64,000 nucleotides of DNA from Candidatus Fonsibacter ubiquis (GTDB lineage Bacteria > Pseudomonadota > Alphaproteobacteria > Pelagibacterales > Pelagibacteraceae): assembly GCF_002688585.1 (NCBI RefSeq), contig NZ_CP024034.1:797501-861500 (forward strand), written 5' to 3'. Within the stretch, counting starts at the first letter, position 1. Every line of letters starts with the position of its first letter. The notes under the pieces were generated by a model. That model was not told where the DNA came from. It was given only the letters and a program-made list of their open reading frames with translations, and ran no database searches. The translations under genes and the position numbers were made by a program. Positions 20,254 to 28,960 of this stretch are shown one piece after another.

Positions 20254-20294
20254 CTTGTTTTTTTTTATAACTTAATATAAAACAAGCCGTCTTG
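20254..20294 (+). promoter_or_regulatory. Alternative base-pairing region between prs and rplY
   Basis: CTTGTTTT at 20254-20261 can pair with AAAACAAG at 20279-20286 (8 base pairs, 17-base loop). The CAAG at 20283-20286 can instead pair with CTTG at 20291-20294 just before the rplY start. The first stem includes a T-run but is AT-rich, so it is a poor intrinsic terminator. A weak attenuator or leader hairpin for rplY is possible. In such AT-rich DNA chance symmetry is also plausible. Confidence 0.25.
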
Positions 20295-20299
20295 ATAAT

Positions 20300-21061
20300 A
20301 TGGAAAATTTAAAGATCGAAGCATCAGAAAGAAAAATTAATACAAAAGGTGATCTTAAAAAATTAAGATTAGAGGGTTTTCTACCAGGCATTTTATATGG
20401 TGATAAAGAAAAAAACCTACCTTTAGCAGTAAAAAAAATATTAATTAAAAAAATGTTAGAATCCTCAAACTTTATGAGCTCTGTAATTGAAATGAGTATA
20501 GGTGGATCAAAACATAAAGTTTTAACTAAAGATATTAATTTTCATCCTTTAAATAATGAACCAATACACATAGATTTTCAAAAAATTAAGCCTGGTACGA
20601 AGGTAACTGTCAATATTCCTGTAAAATTTATTAATAATGAAAATTGTCCAGGATTGAAAATGGGCGGGGTTTTAAACATTGTAAGAAGAAAAATAGAATT
20701 AAGATGTGCTGCTGAAAATATTCCTGCTGAAATTGTAGTTGACTTAGCTAATAAGGAAATGAATGAAAGTATTCACATATCTTCTGTAAAATTACCTGAT
20801 GGTGCAAAACCAGTAATTAGCGATAGAGACTTTACTATAGCAACTATAGCTGCCCCTACAGTTGTTAAAGAACCTGAACCAGCTGCCGCTGCTGCGGGCG
20901 ATGCTGCTGCAGGAGATGCGGCAACTACTGCTGAGGGCGGAGCTACTGCTGCAGGTGATGCTAAACCTGCTGATGGAAAAACTAAACCAGGAGAAACAGC
21001 AAAAACTCCTGAGGCTGCGAAAAAACCTGCAGCTGCTGCACCTGCAGATAAAAAGAAATAA
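20300..21061 (+). CDS. rplY: 50S ribosomal protein L25 (TL5/Ctc form) with an Ala-rich tail
   Basis: L25 binds 5S rRNA. Residues ~1-95 match the L25 core (LRLEGFLPGILYGD), and residues ~96-190 match the TL5 C-terminal beta domain (GLKMGGVLNIVRR, NIPAEIVVDL). From about residue 192 a 62-residue tail of Ala, Pro, Lys, Gly and Asp follows; such tails are known in alphaproteobacterial L25. The DNA of the tail is much richer in G and C than its neighbours, as Ala codons require. It lies 7 bases before pth. Confidence 0.93.
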   Translation: MENLKIEASERKINTKGDLKKLRLEGFLPGILYGDKEKNLPLAVKKILIKKMLESSNFMSSVIEMSIGGSKHKVLTKDINFHPLNNEPIHIDFQKIKPGTKVTVNIPVKFINNENCPGLKMGGVLNIVRRKIELRCAAENIPAEIVVDLANKEMNESIHISSVKLPDGAKPVISDRDFTIATIAAPTVVKEPEPAAAAAGDAAAGDAATTAEGGATAAGDAKPADGKTKPGETAKTPEAAKKPAAAAPADKKK

Positions 21062-21068
21062 CATCTAA

Positions 21069-21626
21069 ATGTTATTATTTGCGGGGTTAGGAAATCCAGA
21101 TCCAAAGCATGCAAACAACAGACATAATGTAGGCTTCAAACTTATTGATGCTTTAAATAAAAATTTTGGACTTTCAAAACAAAAACCAAAATTTAAAGGC
21201 CTACTAACTAATGGTCAAGTTCAAGATAACAAAGTTATAGTAGTCAAGCCATTAACTTTTATGAATAATTCAGGAATGTGTATTAGAGAAATAACTGATT
21301 ATCACAGAATTAAAACTAATAATATTTTTGTATTTCATGATGATATGGACATAGAAATTGGAAAAATAAAAACGAAAAATGGAGGATCTAGCGGCGGTCA
21401 TAACGGCATTAAGTCCATAGATGACTCTATAGGAACAGATTACAATCGTATTAGGATTGGAATAGGTCATCCTGGAGATAAAGAATTAGTAGACAAACAT
21501 GTGCTTAATGATTTTACAGAAGAAGAAAAGATAATAATAGATCAGGTTATCAAAAAAATATTTAAAAATATAAATCTTCTCATAGAAAAAAAATTAGACG
21601 ATTTCACTTCTAAAAGTAATCAGTAA
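21069..21626 (+). CDS. pth: Peptidyl-tRNA hydrolase
   Basis: Pth releases peptides from prematurely dropped peptidyl-tRNA. The 185-residue protein starts with the family motif GLGNPDPKHANNRHNVG containing the catalytic His, then has KPLTFMNNSG, FVFHDDMDIEIG with the catalytic Asp, and GGHNGIKSI. It sits between rplY and ychF with 6- to 7-base gaps, the usual order in many bacteria. Confidence 0.97.
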   Translation: MLLFAGLGNPDPKHANNRHNVGFKLIDALNKNFGLSKQKPKFKGLLTNGQVQDNKVIVVKPLTFMNNSGMCIREITDYHRIKTNNIFVFHDDMDIEIGKIKTKNGGSSGGHNGIKSIDDSIGTDYNRIRIGIGHPGDKELVDKHVLNDFTEEEKIIIDQVIKKIFKNINLLIEKKLDDFTSKSNQ

Positions 21627-21632
21627 GTCTAT

Positions 21633-22712
21633 ATGAGTTTTAAATGTGGAATTGTAGGTTTACCTAATGTTGGTAAATCAACTCTATTTAATGCATTAAC
21701 AAAATCTAAAAATGCCCAAGCAGCTAATTTTCCTTTTTGCACAATTGAGCCAAATATTGGAGTTGTAACAGTTCCTGACGAGAGGTTAGAAAAACTTTCA
21801 AATATTGCAAAATCTGAAAAAATCATTCCCACTTACATCACATTTGTGGATATTGCTGGGCTAGTAGCTGGCGCATCAAAGGGTGAAGGTTTAGGCAATA
21901 AATTTCTTGCGAACATTAGAGAAGTTGATGCTGTAATACACATGCTGAGATGTTTTGACTCAAGTGAAATACAAAATGTTAATAAAACAGTTGATCCTAT
22001 AAGAGATTTAGAAACAGTAGAAACTGAAATGATGATTTCAGATTTAGAATCTGTTGAAAAAAGGCTATCTCAAAAAAAAAATAAAAATAATGATATAAAT
22101 AAAGACACTTTTGATATCTTAGAACATGTTTATGAGTCTTTAAAAAAAGGAATTCGTCCAGAGAAATTAGAGGAAAAATTTGATAAAAAGCTAGTTAAAA
22201 ATTTAGGAATTCTATCAACTAAACCTAGAATTTTAGTTTGTAATGTGGACGAGGAAAGTGTGAGCTCAGGAAATTCTTACTCACAAAAAATTAAAGAAAA
22301 ATTCAAGAATGATACAGTAGTTATTGTTTCTGCTGAAATAGAACAACAAATTACTGAACTTAAAGATTTAGAGGCAAATGAATTTATGAAAGAGATTGGA
22401 ATTAAAGAGTCTGGATTAGATCAAATAATAAAAGCTGGATATAAAATTCTAAATTTAACTACCTATTTTACCGTAGGTCCTAAAGAAACTCATGCATGGA
22501 CAATTGAAAAAAACTGCAAAGCTCCAGATGCTGCTGAAGTTATTCATTCCGATTTTAAAAAAGGATTTATTAAAGCTGAGGTTATATCCTACATAGACTA
22601 TATTCAGTACGCAGGGGAAGTTGGTGCTCGCGATAATGGAAAATTAAAAATTGAAGGTAAGGACTATGAGGTTGCTGACGGAGATGTCTTACACTTTAGG
22701 TTCAACACGTGA
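21633..22712 (+). CDS. ychF: Redox-regulated ATPase YchF (Obg family)
   Basis: A 359-residue P-loop protein of the Obg/YchF family that preferentially hydrolyses ATP and associates with ribosomes. Motifs are G1 GLPNVGKST, G3 DIAGLVAGAS, the NVDEES segment in place of the GTP-specificity NKxD motif, and a C-terminal TGS-like domain (TYFTVGPKETHAW). Its 3' end overlaps the convergent cytochrome c1 gene by 24 bases. Confidence 0.96.
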   Translation: MSFKCGIVGLPNVGKSTLFNALTKSKNAQAANFPFCTIEPNIGVVTVPDERLEKLSNIAKSEKIIPTYITFVDIAGLVAGASKGEGLGNKFLANIREVDAVIHMLRCFDSSEIQNVNKTVDPIRDLETVETEMMISDLESVEKRLSQKKNKNNDINKDTFDILEHVYESLKKGIRPEKLEEKFDKKLVKNLGILSTKPRILVCNVDEESVSSGNSYSQKIKEKFKNDTVVIVSAEIEQQITELKDLEANEFMKEIGIKESGLDQIIKAGYKILNLTTYFTVGPKETHAWTIEKNCKAPDAAEVIHSDFKKGFIKAEVISYIDYIQYAGEVGARDNGKLKIEGKDYEVADGDVLHFRFNT

Positions 22713-23471
22713 CCAAATCTTTTTCTTAACAAGATAAACTAAAACAGTAAGAATTAATAAATAAATTACAGTTTTAAAGCCAAGTCTCTTTCTAGCTTCT
22801 AAATGGGGTTCTGAAGCCCAAGTTAAAAAGGTTGTTACATCTTTTGCAAGTTGCTCTTCCGTTGCTACGGTTCCGTCTGAATAATTTACAGAGTCCTTAT
22901 TTAATGGTTTTGCCATTTTAATTTTATTGCCTGGCATATATTTATTATAATAAACCCCGTCCTCGAGTTTTACATTTTTAGGAGGCTTATCGTCATAACC
23001 CATTAGAACAGAATAAATATAATCTGCCCCCCCTGCTCGAGCTTTCACTAAAACTGACATATCCGGAGGATATGCACCGCCGTTTGCAGCTCTTGCGGCT
23101 TTTTCATTAGCGAAAGGGCTGACAAATTTATCAGATGGTTTTCCCGGCCTTTTAAACATTTCTCCGTTATCGTTAGGTCCGTCTAAAACTTCAACTTTTG
23201 ATGCTATAGCCTTTACCTCTTCCTCTGAAAAACTAGGGCCGCCAACTTCAGATAAATTACGATAACTTAAAAGATTCATTGAGTGACAGGATGCACAAAC
23301 TTCTGTGTATACTTGGTAGCCTCTTTGAAGTGAGGCTCTGTCAAATTTTCCAAAGAACCCGTTAAAAGACCAATTTTGTGTCAAAAGTTTTTCTTGTTTC
23401 TCAGCTGAAAATGAACCGTTAGTAATAAAACTTAACAGCAAAAAAGATAAAATTAACTTCTTCAAAAACAT
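22689..23471 (-). CDS. petC: Cytochrome c1 of the bc1 complex
   Basis: Cytochrome c1 passes electrons from the Rieske protein to soluble or membrane cytochrome c. The 260-residue protein has an N-terminal signal (to ~residue 22), the heme c motif C59-A-S-C62-H63, an axial Met candidate in KIKMAKPL, and a C-terminal membrane anchor (VIYLLILTVLVYLV). It is the last gene of the petABC operon and starts at a TAATG junction with petB. Confidence 0.96.
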   Translation of the reverse strand: MFLKKLILSFLLLSFITNGSFSAEKQEKLLTQNWSFNGFFGKFDRASLQRGYQVYTEVCASCHSMNLLSYRNLSEVGGPSFSEEEVKAIASKVEVLDGPNDNGEMFKRPGKPSDKFVSPFANEKAARAANGGAYPPDMSVLVKARAGGADYIYSVLMGYDDKPPKNVKLEDGVYYNKYMPGNKIKMAKPLNKDSVNYSDGTVATEEQLAKDVTTFLTWASEPHLEARKRLGFKTVIYLLILTVLVYLVKKKIWSRVEPKV

Positions 23472-24772
23472 TAAAAAAGCTTAAAAGTTTTAATTTTGCC
23501 TTGTTTTTTCCATTGTTCAAACTCATGAATACTATTTGGCATAGGCAAAGGTTTTTCAATTAAAGAAACTAAAGGTGCTATAATCAAGAAAAATAGAAAC
23601 CAATATGCAGTCCCAACTCTGCCAATAAGAAGATATATTCCTTCAGCAGGCATACCTCCGACATACATTAATATAAAAAAATCCAAAACAAATAAAAAAA
23701 CAAATTGTTTCCATATTGGTCTAAAAACTGAAGATCTAATTTTTGATAAATCTAGCCAAGGCAATAAACCTAAAATCGCAATGCTGCTTACCATCGCAAT
23801 GACTCCCATTAATTTATCTGGAATGCTTCTTAAAATTGCATAAAAAGGCAAAAAATACCACTCAGGTACAATATGCGCTGGAGTTACCAATGGATCTGCT
23901 GGAATATAATTATCAGGATGACCAAGATAGTTTGGTGCGTACATTGTTATAATTACGAATGCGAACAAAAAAATTAACATTGCAAATAAATCTTTGCTAG
24001 TCGTGAAAGGAGCAAAACTTACTGTGTCCCTTGTATCTTTTGGCTCAATACCAGAAGGATTATTTGAGCCAACTATATGTAAAGCGATAACGTGAAAAAT
24101 GACAATTCCTAATATTCCAAAAGCAATTAACCAATGAAGAACATAAAAACGATTTAAGGTAGCATCCCCCACAGCATAGTCACCCCATAACCAAGTTACT
24201 ATGGACTCTCCAACGAAAGGTACTGCTGAAAATAAATTTGTTATAACTGTTGCTCCCCAATAGCTCATTTGACCCCATGGCAATGTGTAACCAAGAAAAG
24301 CTGTAGCCATCATTAAGAAAAATATTACAATTCCAATTAGCCACATCAACTGTCTGGGTTCTTTATATGAACCGTAATACAACCCTCTAAAGATATGAAT
24401 ATAAACTGCTATGAAAAAAAAGGAGGCAAAATTCATATGCATGTACCTTATTAACCAACCAAAATTTACATCTCTCATAATTTTTTCTACTGACTCAAAT
24501 GCCTCTGAAGATGAGGGTTTATAGTGCATACCTAAGACTAGACCTGTAACTATTAAAAAAATTAAACAGATCATTAGAATTCCGCCCAAACTCCAAAGAT
24601 AACTTAAATTTTTAGGGACCTGAAAATCTAAATATTCGTATTTAAACATTCTAAATATTGGAAGACGATTATCTATCCAACCGACAACTCCTTTAAATGG
24701 AGACCCACCTACTTTATTTGTATGAACTGGTTTATATTCAGCGTTAGTATTTTCTAAATTTTTATCACTCAT
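23471..24772 (-). CDS. petB: Cytochrome b of the bc1 complex
   Basis: Cytochrome b holds the two b hemes and the quinol oxidation and reduction sites. The 433-residue polytopic protein is of normal alphaproteobacterial length. It shows GYTLPWGQMSYWGA (Qo site), paired heme His regions (RYMHMNFASFF and VLHWLIAFG), the PEWY motif (VPEWYFLPFYAILR) and at least eight hydrophobic segments. It lies between the Rieske and c1 genes. Confidence 0.98.
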   Translation of the reverse strand: MSDKNLENTNAEYKPVHTNKVGGSPFKGVVGWIDNRLPIFRMFKYEYLDFQVPKNLSYLWSLGGILMICLIFLIVTGLVLGMHYKPSSSEAFESVEKIMRDVNFGWLIRYMHMNFASFFFIAVYIHIFRGLYYGSYKEPRQLMWLIGIVIFFLMMATAFLGYTLPWGQMSYWGATVITNLFSAVPFVGESIVTWLWGDYAVGDATLNRFYVLHWLIAFGILGIVIFHVIALHIVGSNNPSGIEPKDTRDTVSFAPFTTSKDLFAMLIFLFAFVIITMYAPNYLGHPDNYIPADPLVTPAHIVPEWYFLPFYAILRSIPDKLMGVIAMVSSIAILGLLPWLDLSKIRSSVFRPIWKQFVFLFVLDFFILMYVGGMPAEGIYLLIGRVGTAYWFLFFLIIAPLVSLIEKPLPMPNSIHEFEQWKKQGKIKTFKLF

Positions 24773-24781
24773 TATTTTTAA

Positions 24782-25309
24782 CTATCCTAATTTAATCTTA
24801 TTATCTCCAACAAATTCATAGTTTGGAACCTCTAAATTTGTTGGTGCAGGACCTTTTCTGATTCTGCCTGAACTATCATAATGTGAACCATGACAAGGAC
24901 AGAACCATCCACCTGCATATTCTCCCTTTCCACTTATAGGGACACATCCTAAATGAGTACATACGCCGACAAGAACTAACCATTCAGATTTTTTTACTCT
25001 TTTATTATCAGGTTGAGGATCTTTAAGTTCCTTAAGATCAACCTTTTCGGCATTTAAAATTTCTTCTTTGGTTCTTCTTTTTACAAAAACTGGTTTTCCT
25101 CTCCATAAAACAGTTATTTCTTGCCCCTCTTTAATTTTAGATAAATCTACTTCAATAGAAGCAAGTGCTTTTACTGATGCGTCTGGATTCATTTGATTTA
25201 CAATTGGCCAAACCGCTGCTCCCACTCCAACTGCACCAACAGCAGTTGTTGCAACGGTTAAGAAATCTCTTCTATTTTTTTTCTCTGAATTATTGTTATT
25301 TTCTGACAT
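24782..25309 (-). CDS. petA: Ubiquinol-cytochrome c reductase Rieske iron-sulfur subunit
   Basis: The 175-residue Rieske protein carries the 2Fe-2S cluster of the bc1 complex. Box I is C117-T-H119-L-G-C122 and box II is C137-P-C139-H140-G; by family precedent C117, H119, C137 and H140 bind the cluster and C122-C139 forms a disulfide. The N-terminus has a Tat-like RRDFL followed by a membrane anchor. It is the first gene of petABC, divergent from trmL across 76 bases, which must hold the operon promoter. Confidence 0.97.
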   Translation of the reverse strand: MSENNNNSEKKNRRDFLTVATTAVGAVGVGAAVWPIVNQMNPDASVKALASIEVDLSKIKEGQEITVLWRGKPVFVKRRTKEEILNAEKVDLKELKDPQPDNKRVKKSEWLVLVGVCTHLGCVPISGKGEYAGGWFCPCHGSHYDSSGRIRKGPAPTNLEVPNYEFVGDNKIKLG

Positions 25310-25385
25310 AACTATTTAATTTAATTATTTCTAAACTATTTTCTTTTCCATAGCCAGAATGACGCATAAATAATAAATTTCTTCT

Positions 25386-25841
25386 ATGTATAATATTGCA
25401 TTATTTCAACCGGATATTCCTCAAAATACAGCTGCAACCATAAGATTGTGTGCATGTTTAAATGTTACTCTAGAAATAATTGAACCCTGTGGATTTCAAT
25501 TTAATGAAAAAAAACTAAAAAGCATTTACATGGATTATTATGAAAAATGCAAAATTATAAGACATTTATCATTTGAAGATTTTATTGAAACTAAAAATAA
25601 TAAAAGAATAATTTTATTAACAACTAAAGCAAAAAAAATTTATTATAATTTTCAATTTAAGAGGGATGACACAATTTTATTTGGAAGAGAAAGTGCCGGG
25701 GTTCCAGACTCTGTACATAAAATTGTTAATGAAAGATTAAAAATTCCTATCTCTAAAGATACTAGGTCTTTGAATGTTGTCACTTCTGTTTCTATTGTGT
25801 TATCTGAAGCGCTAAGGCAAAATAATTACTCTAATATTTAA
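25386..25841 (+). CDS. trmL: tRNA (cytidine(34)-2'-O)-methyltransferase
   Basis: A 151-residue SPOUT methyltransferase that modifies the wobble base of some leucine tRNAs. Typical motifs are ALFQPDIPQNTAATIRLC at the N-terminus, LFGRESAGVPDSVH and the C-terminal RSLNVVTSVSIVLSEALRQ knot. It shares a divergent promoter region with petABC and meets hemF at a TAATG junction. Confidence 0.93.
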   Translation: MYNIALFQPDIPQNTAATIRLCACLNVTLEIIEPCGFQFNEKKLKSIYMDYYEKCKIIRHLSFEDFIETKNNKRIILLTTKAKKIYYNFQFKRDDTILFGRESAGVPDSVHKIVNERLKIPISKDTRSLNVVTSVSIVLSEALRQNNYSNI

Positions 25842-26686
25842 TGATAAATTTAAATTTTGAAGAAAAAAAAATTGCAGCTGAAAATTGGTTTAAAAATCTT
25901 AGAAATTCTATTTGTGCAGAATTTGAAAAAATTGAGTACCTAAAATCTAAAAAAAAAAAAATTTTTAAAAAAAATAACTGGAAAGCTGGAGGAAATTCAA
26001 AAGGCGGAGGTACTTTCGCATTAATTGAAAATGGATCTGTTTTTGAAAAGGTAGGAGTTAATATTTCGACAATCTCAGGAAAATTTCATAAACAATTTAG
26101 GAAAAAAATTCCTGGCGCTTTAAATAATCCTAATTTTTGGGCCTCCGGAATATCTGTTGTAGCTCACATGAAAAATCCAAAAGTTCCTGCATTTCATTTT
26201 AATACAAGATTTATAGTTACTTCAAAATCTTGGTTTGGTGGTGGAATGGATATGACGCCTTCAATTAAAGACTTAAAACAAAAAAAGTATTTTCATCAAG
26301 AAATTAAAAAAATGTGCAATCTTCATGATAAAAATTATTACTCTCAACATAAGAAAAATTGCGATCAATATTTTTATTTACCTCATAGAAATGAACCTAG
26401 AGGAGATGGCGGAATATTTTACGATTATCTTAATTCCAAGAATTGGATTAAAGATTTTAATTATACAAAAGATGTTGGAATAACTTTTTTAAAAATATCT
26501 TCTAGAATAATTCAAAAAAAAATGTTTCTAAAATGGAATGATAAAGATAAAGAAAAGCAATTAATTAAAAGAGGAAGATATGTTGAATTTAATTTGCTAT
26601 ATGATCGAGGTACAAAATTTGGTTTAAATACCAATGGTAATATTAATGCTATTTTTATGTCGCTTCCTCCAATTGCAAAATGGTAA
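25841..26686 (+). CDS. hemF: Oxygen-dependent coproporphyrinogen III oxidase
   Basis: HemF converts coproporphyrinogen III to protoporphyrinogen IX using O2, in heme synthesis. The 281-residue protein has WKAGGNSKGGGTF, GISVVAHMKNPKVPAFHFNTRF, WFGGGMDMTP and RNEPRGDGGIFYDYL, all typical. It is consistent with a strictly aerobic life style and with the bc1 and oxidase genes nearby. Start is the TAATG fusion with trmL; greA follows after 8 bases. Confidence 0.96.
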   Translation: MINLNFEEKKIAAENWFKNLRNSICAEFEKIEYLKSKKKKIFKKNNWKAGGNSKGGGTFALIENGSVFEKVGVNISTISGKFHKQFRKKIPGALNNPNFWASGISVVAHMKNPKVPAFHFNTRFIVTSKSWFGGGMDMTPSIKDLKQKKYFHQEIKKMCNLHDKNYYSQHKKNCDQYFYLPHRNEPRGDGGIFYDYLNSKNWIKDFNYTKDVGITFLKISSRIIQKKMFLKWNDKDKEKQLIKRGRYVEFNLLYDRGTKFGLNTNGNINAIFMSLPPIAKW

Positions 26687-26694
26687 AATTATAA

Positions 26695-27171
26695 ATGGAA
26701 AAAGAACCAATTACTCCTCAGGGCTTGGAAAAGATTAAAATTGAATTACAAGAAAGAATTTCTGTAATTAGACCAAAAATTGTCAATGCTATTTCTGAAG
26801 CAAGGGCTCATGGTGATCTTAAGGAGAATGCTGAGTATCATGCAGCAAAAGAGGAGCAAGGACACAATGAAAGAAGAATTCAAGAAATCGAAACAACAAT
26901 TGCAACAGCTAATATTGTAGATGTTACAAAAATTAAAAATGATAACAAAGTAATATTTGGAGCAACAATTTTTTTGCTAGATATGGAAACTAATGAAAAA
27001 AAAAAGTACAAAATTGTAGGTAAAGATGAAGCAAATGCAAAGGAAGGTCTATTGTTCTATAAATCTCCAATTGCTTTAGAACTAGTCTCAAAACATACTG
27101 GTGACTTTGTTTCTGTCAAAACTCCAGCGGGAGAAAAAAACTATGAAATTATTGAAGTTAAATATATCTAA
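26695..27171 (+). CDS. greA: Transcription elongation factor GreA
   Basis: GreA stimulates RNA cleavage by backtracked RNA polymerase. The 158-residue protein has the N-terminal coiled coil with the acidic tip ([18 protein letters not shown]) and the C-terminal FKBP-like domain ([23 protein letters not shown]). Length is normal. It ends 7 bases before the convergent CCA-adding enzyme. Confidence 0.96.
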   Translation: MEKEPITPQGLEKIKIELQERISVIRPKIVNAISEARAHGDLKENAEYHAAKEEQGHNERRIQEIETTIATANIVDVTKIKNDNKVIFGATIFLLDMETNEKKKYKIVGKDEANAKEGLLFYKSPIALELVSKHTGDFVSVKTPAGEKNYEIIEVKYI

Positions 27172-27178
27172 TCTCGAG

Positions 27179-28369
27179 TTAAATATTTTTTAAGTTTAAT
27201 TTAAAGTTATTTTTAATCCAATAATTTTTAAGAAAATCTAATTTTTTTCCAAGTTCTAATCCTTGTTTAAATCCCTTTTTCATTAAAAAATTTCCAGTAA
27301 TAGGAAATCTTGGAACCTTAAATCTTTTGATAAATTTCCTATATTTTTTTAAAGTATTTATGTTCATCTCTTTTTTTAGACAAAAAATAAAATTTAAAAA
27401 GTCTAAAGCTAAATCTTTTTTATAAAAATATATTTGTCGCTTAATAATTTGGTAATTGTAAGGTTTTTTTTTTAGAATTTTAAATTCTTTACAAATTAAA
27501 TTTAGATAATGTTTATCCTTATTAGATAACTTAAATTCTCTCAAAAAATGTGATATTGTTTTATCTTTTCCAATTAATAATATTGAAATTAGTTGTATAT
27601 AACCAAGATTTAATCGTAGTTTTTTATTTAAGACTTTAACTTTATTTAATCTATTAAAAAATTTTAGTTTGTATACTTTATGAATAATATTTTTAAAATA
27701 ATTATTATTGATAATATTAAAAAAATTTTGATTCTCTAAAATTTTTTTTAACTCTATAAATAATCTTTCTCTTGAAATTAATTTTAAAAACTTAATATTT
27801 TTATTAATAATTTTTATAATATTTCGATCATTAATATTATAATTATAAACTAGTGAAAATCTTATAAACCTTATAATTCTTAAATAATCCTCTTTAATTC
27901 TTGATTCTGGATTACCAATAAAATTAATTTTTTTATTTTTTAAATCTTTTAATCCATTTACAGGATCAAAGATTTTACCAGATTTATCACAATAAATTGC
28001 ATTAATTGTAAAATCTCTTCTCAAAGAATCTTCTAACCAATTCTTAGTAAGCTTTATTTCTGTATGTCTACCATCAGAATTTATATCTTTTCTTAATGAT
28101 GTAATTTCATATTTATAATTTTTAGATAAAGCTGTAATCGACCCATATTTAATTGCTAAATCTAAAACTTTATATTTATTTTTGAGTAATATTTTTTTAA
28201 CTATTTGTGGCTTATAAGTAGTGGCTAAATCAATATCTGTTGTAAGTTCACCTTCTAATGCTTTTCTTACACAGCCACCGACAAACTGCGTGTGAACTTT
28301 TTGACTAGATGGGTTTAAAATCGAAATTATTTTTTTATTTTCTTTTGAAAATAAAAATGTTTTTTTCAT
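27179..28369 (-). CDS. CCA tRNA nucleotidyltransferase / poly(A) polymerase family
   Basis: A 396-residue class II nucleotidyltransferase that builds or repairs tRNA 3' CCA ends. Head domain motifs are FVGGCVRKAL, the metal-binding DID in TTDIDLATTY, RRDFTINAIY and RIKEDYLRIIRFIRF. The C-terminal half is unusually Lys/Ile/Asn-rich and diverges quickly. It forms a same-strand pair with the GNAT gene (8-base gap). The nearby tRNA-Gln already encodes its CCA. Confidence 0.9.
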   Translation of the reverse strand: MKKTFLFSKENKKIISILNPSSQKVHTQFVGGCVRKALEGELTTDIDLATTYKPQIVKKILLKNKYKVLDLAIKYGSITALSKNYKYEITSLRKDINSDGRHTEIKLTKNWLEDSLRRDFTINAIYCDKSGKIFDPVNGLKDLKNKKINFIGNPESRIKEDYLRIIRFIRFSLVYNYNINDRNIIKIINKNIKFLKLISRERLFIELKKILENQNFFNIINNNYFKNIIHKVYKLKFFNRLNKVKVLNKKLRLNLGYIQLISILLIGKDKTISHFLREFKLSNKDKHYLNLICKEFKILKKKPYNYQIIKRQIYFYKKDLALDFLNFIFCLKKEMNINTLKKYRKFIKRFKVPRFPITGNFLMKKGFKQGLELGKKLDFLKNYWIKNNFKLNLKNI

Positions 28370-28377
28370 TAAAAATA

Positions 28378-28848
28378 TTAGTATAATTCTATTTTGCCAG
28401 AGATTATATTATTTTTTTCCAATAATTTTTTAAATAAAATTTTTTCTTTTCTTACATTTATTGCAAAATATATATTATTATTAATCTCAAAACCAAATTG
28501 CCCATAATAATTTAATTCTCCAATTAGGATAATAAAATTAATATTTTTTGAATTAATATCACTTATACTTTTGTTCATTAATTCTCGACCTATTCCTCTT
28601 CCCTTATATATTTGGTCAACTATTAAAGGTCCCAACATCAAACCACTCTGGTCTTTTATTTTGCAATTAAAATATCTAATACTTCCTATTATTTTATTAC
28701 CTTTATAATAAACTTTTGAATACTTTATATTGGGTATAAGGCCATCTCTTAATCTAAAACTTGGTCTGGCATATCTTCCTGGACCCAAAACATTTTCTTC
28801 AAGTAAAAGAATTTTTTTGTTATCTAATTTTTTTTCTTCTCTAATCAC
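28378..28848 (-). CDS. GNAT-family N-acetyltransferase
   Basis: A 156-residue protein with the GNAT acetyl-CoA site (GPLIVDQIYKGRGIGRELM, the Q/R-x-x-G-x-G/A pattern) preceded by beta strands (IIGSIRYFN). The GQFGFE segment after NYYGQ resembles the YjbQ/PhnO-type N-acetyltransferases that follow the fold with GFxxxxxF. The substrate cannot be told. It sits between the tRNA-Gln gene and the CCA-adding enzyme, on the same strand as both. Confidence 0.8.
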   Translation of the reverse strand: MIREEKKLDNKKILLLEENVLGPGRYARPSFRLRDGLIPNIKYSKVYYKGNKIIGSIRYFNCKIKDQSGLMLGPLIVDQIYKGRGIGRELMNKSISDINSKNINFIILIGELNYYGQFGFEINNNIYFAINVRKEKILFKKLLEKNNIISGKIELY

Positions 28849-28865
28849 TATATTTGTTTAAGGCT

Positions 28866-28939
28866 TGGCTGGGGCTCCAGGATTCGAACCTGGGATGGCG
28901 GGATCAAAACCCGCTGCCTTACCGCTTGGCTAAGCCCCA
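28866..28939 (-). tRNA. tRNA-Gln (anticodon TTG)
   Basis: Read on the minus strand, a full cloverleaf folds: acceptor TGGGGCT with AGCCCCA, D arm GCC-AAGCGGTAA-GGC, anticodon stem GCGGG/CCCGC around loop TTTTGAT (anticodon TTG), and T arm CCAGG-TTCGAAT-CCTGG. Discriminator G is followed by an encoded CCA. This is the only tRNA I find in the window. Confidence 0.95.
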
Positions 28940-28960
28940 ATATTTATTTTAGAGATAAGG

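Noticed and set aside
20773-21114. Ala-rich reading frames opposite and within the rplY tail
   Set aside because: They are shadow frames of the low-complexity Ala/Gly/Pro codons and have no start signal or family pattern.
25951-25975. Long A runs as programmed frameshift sites
   Set aside because: hemF and many other genes read through such runs with an intact frame; the runs are explained by Lys-rich coding and AT-rich composition.
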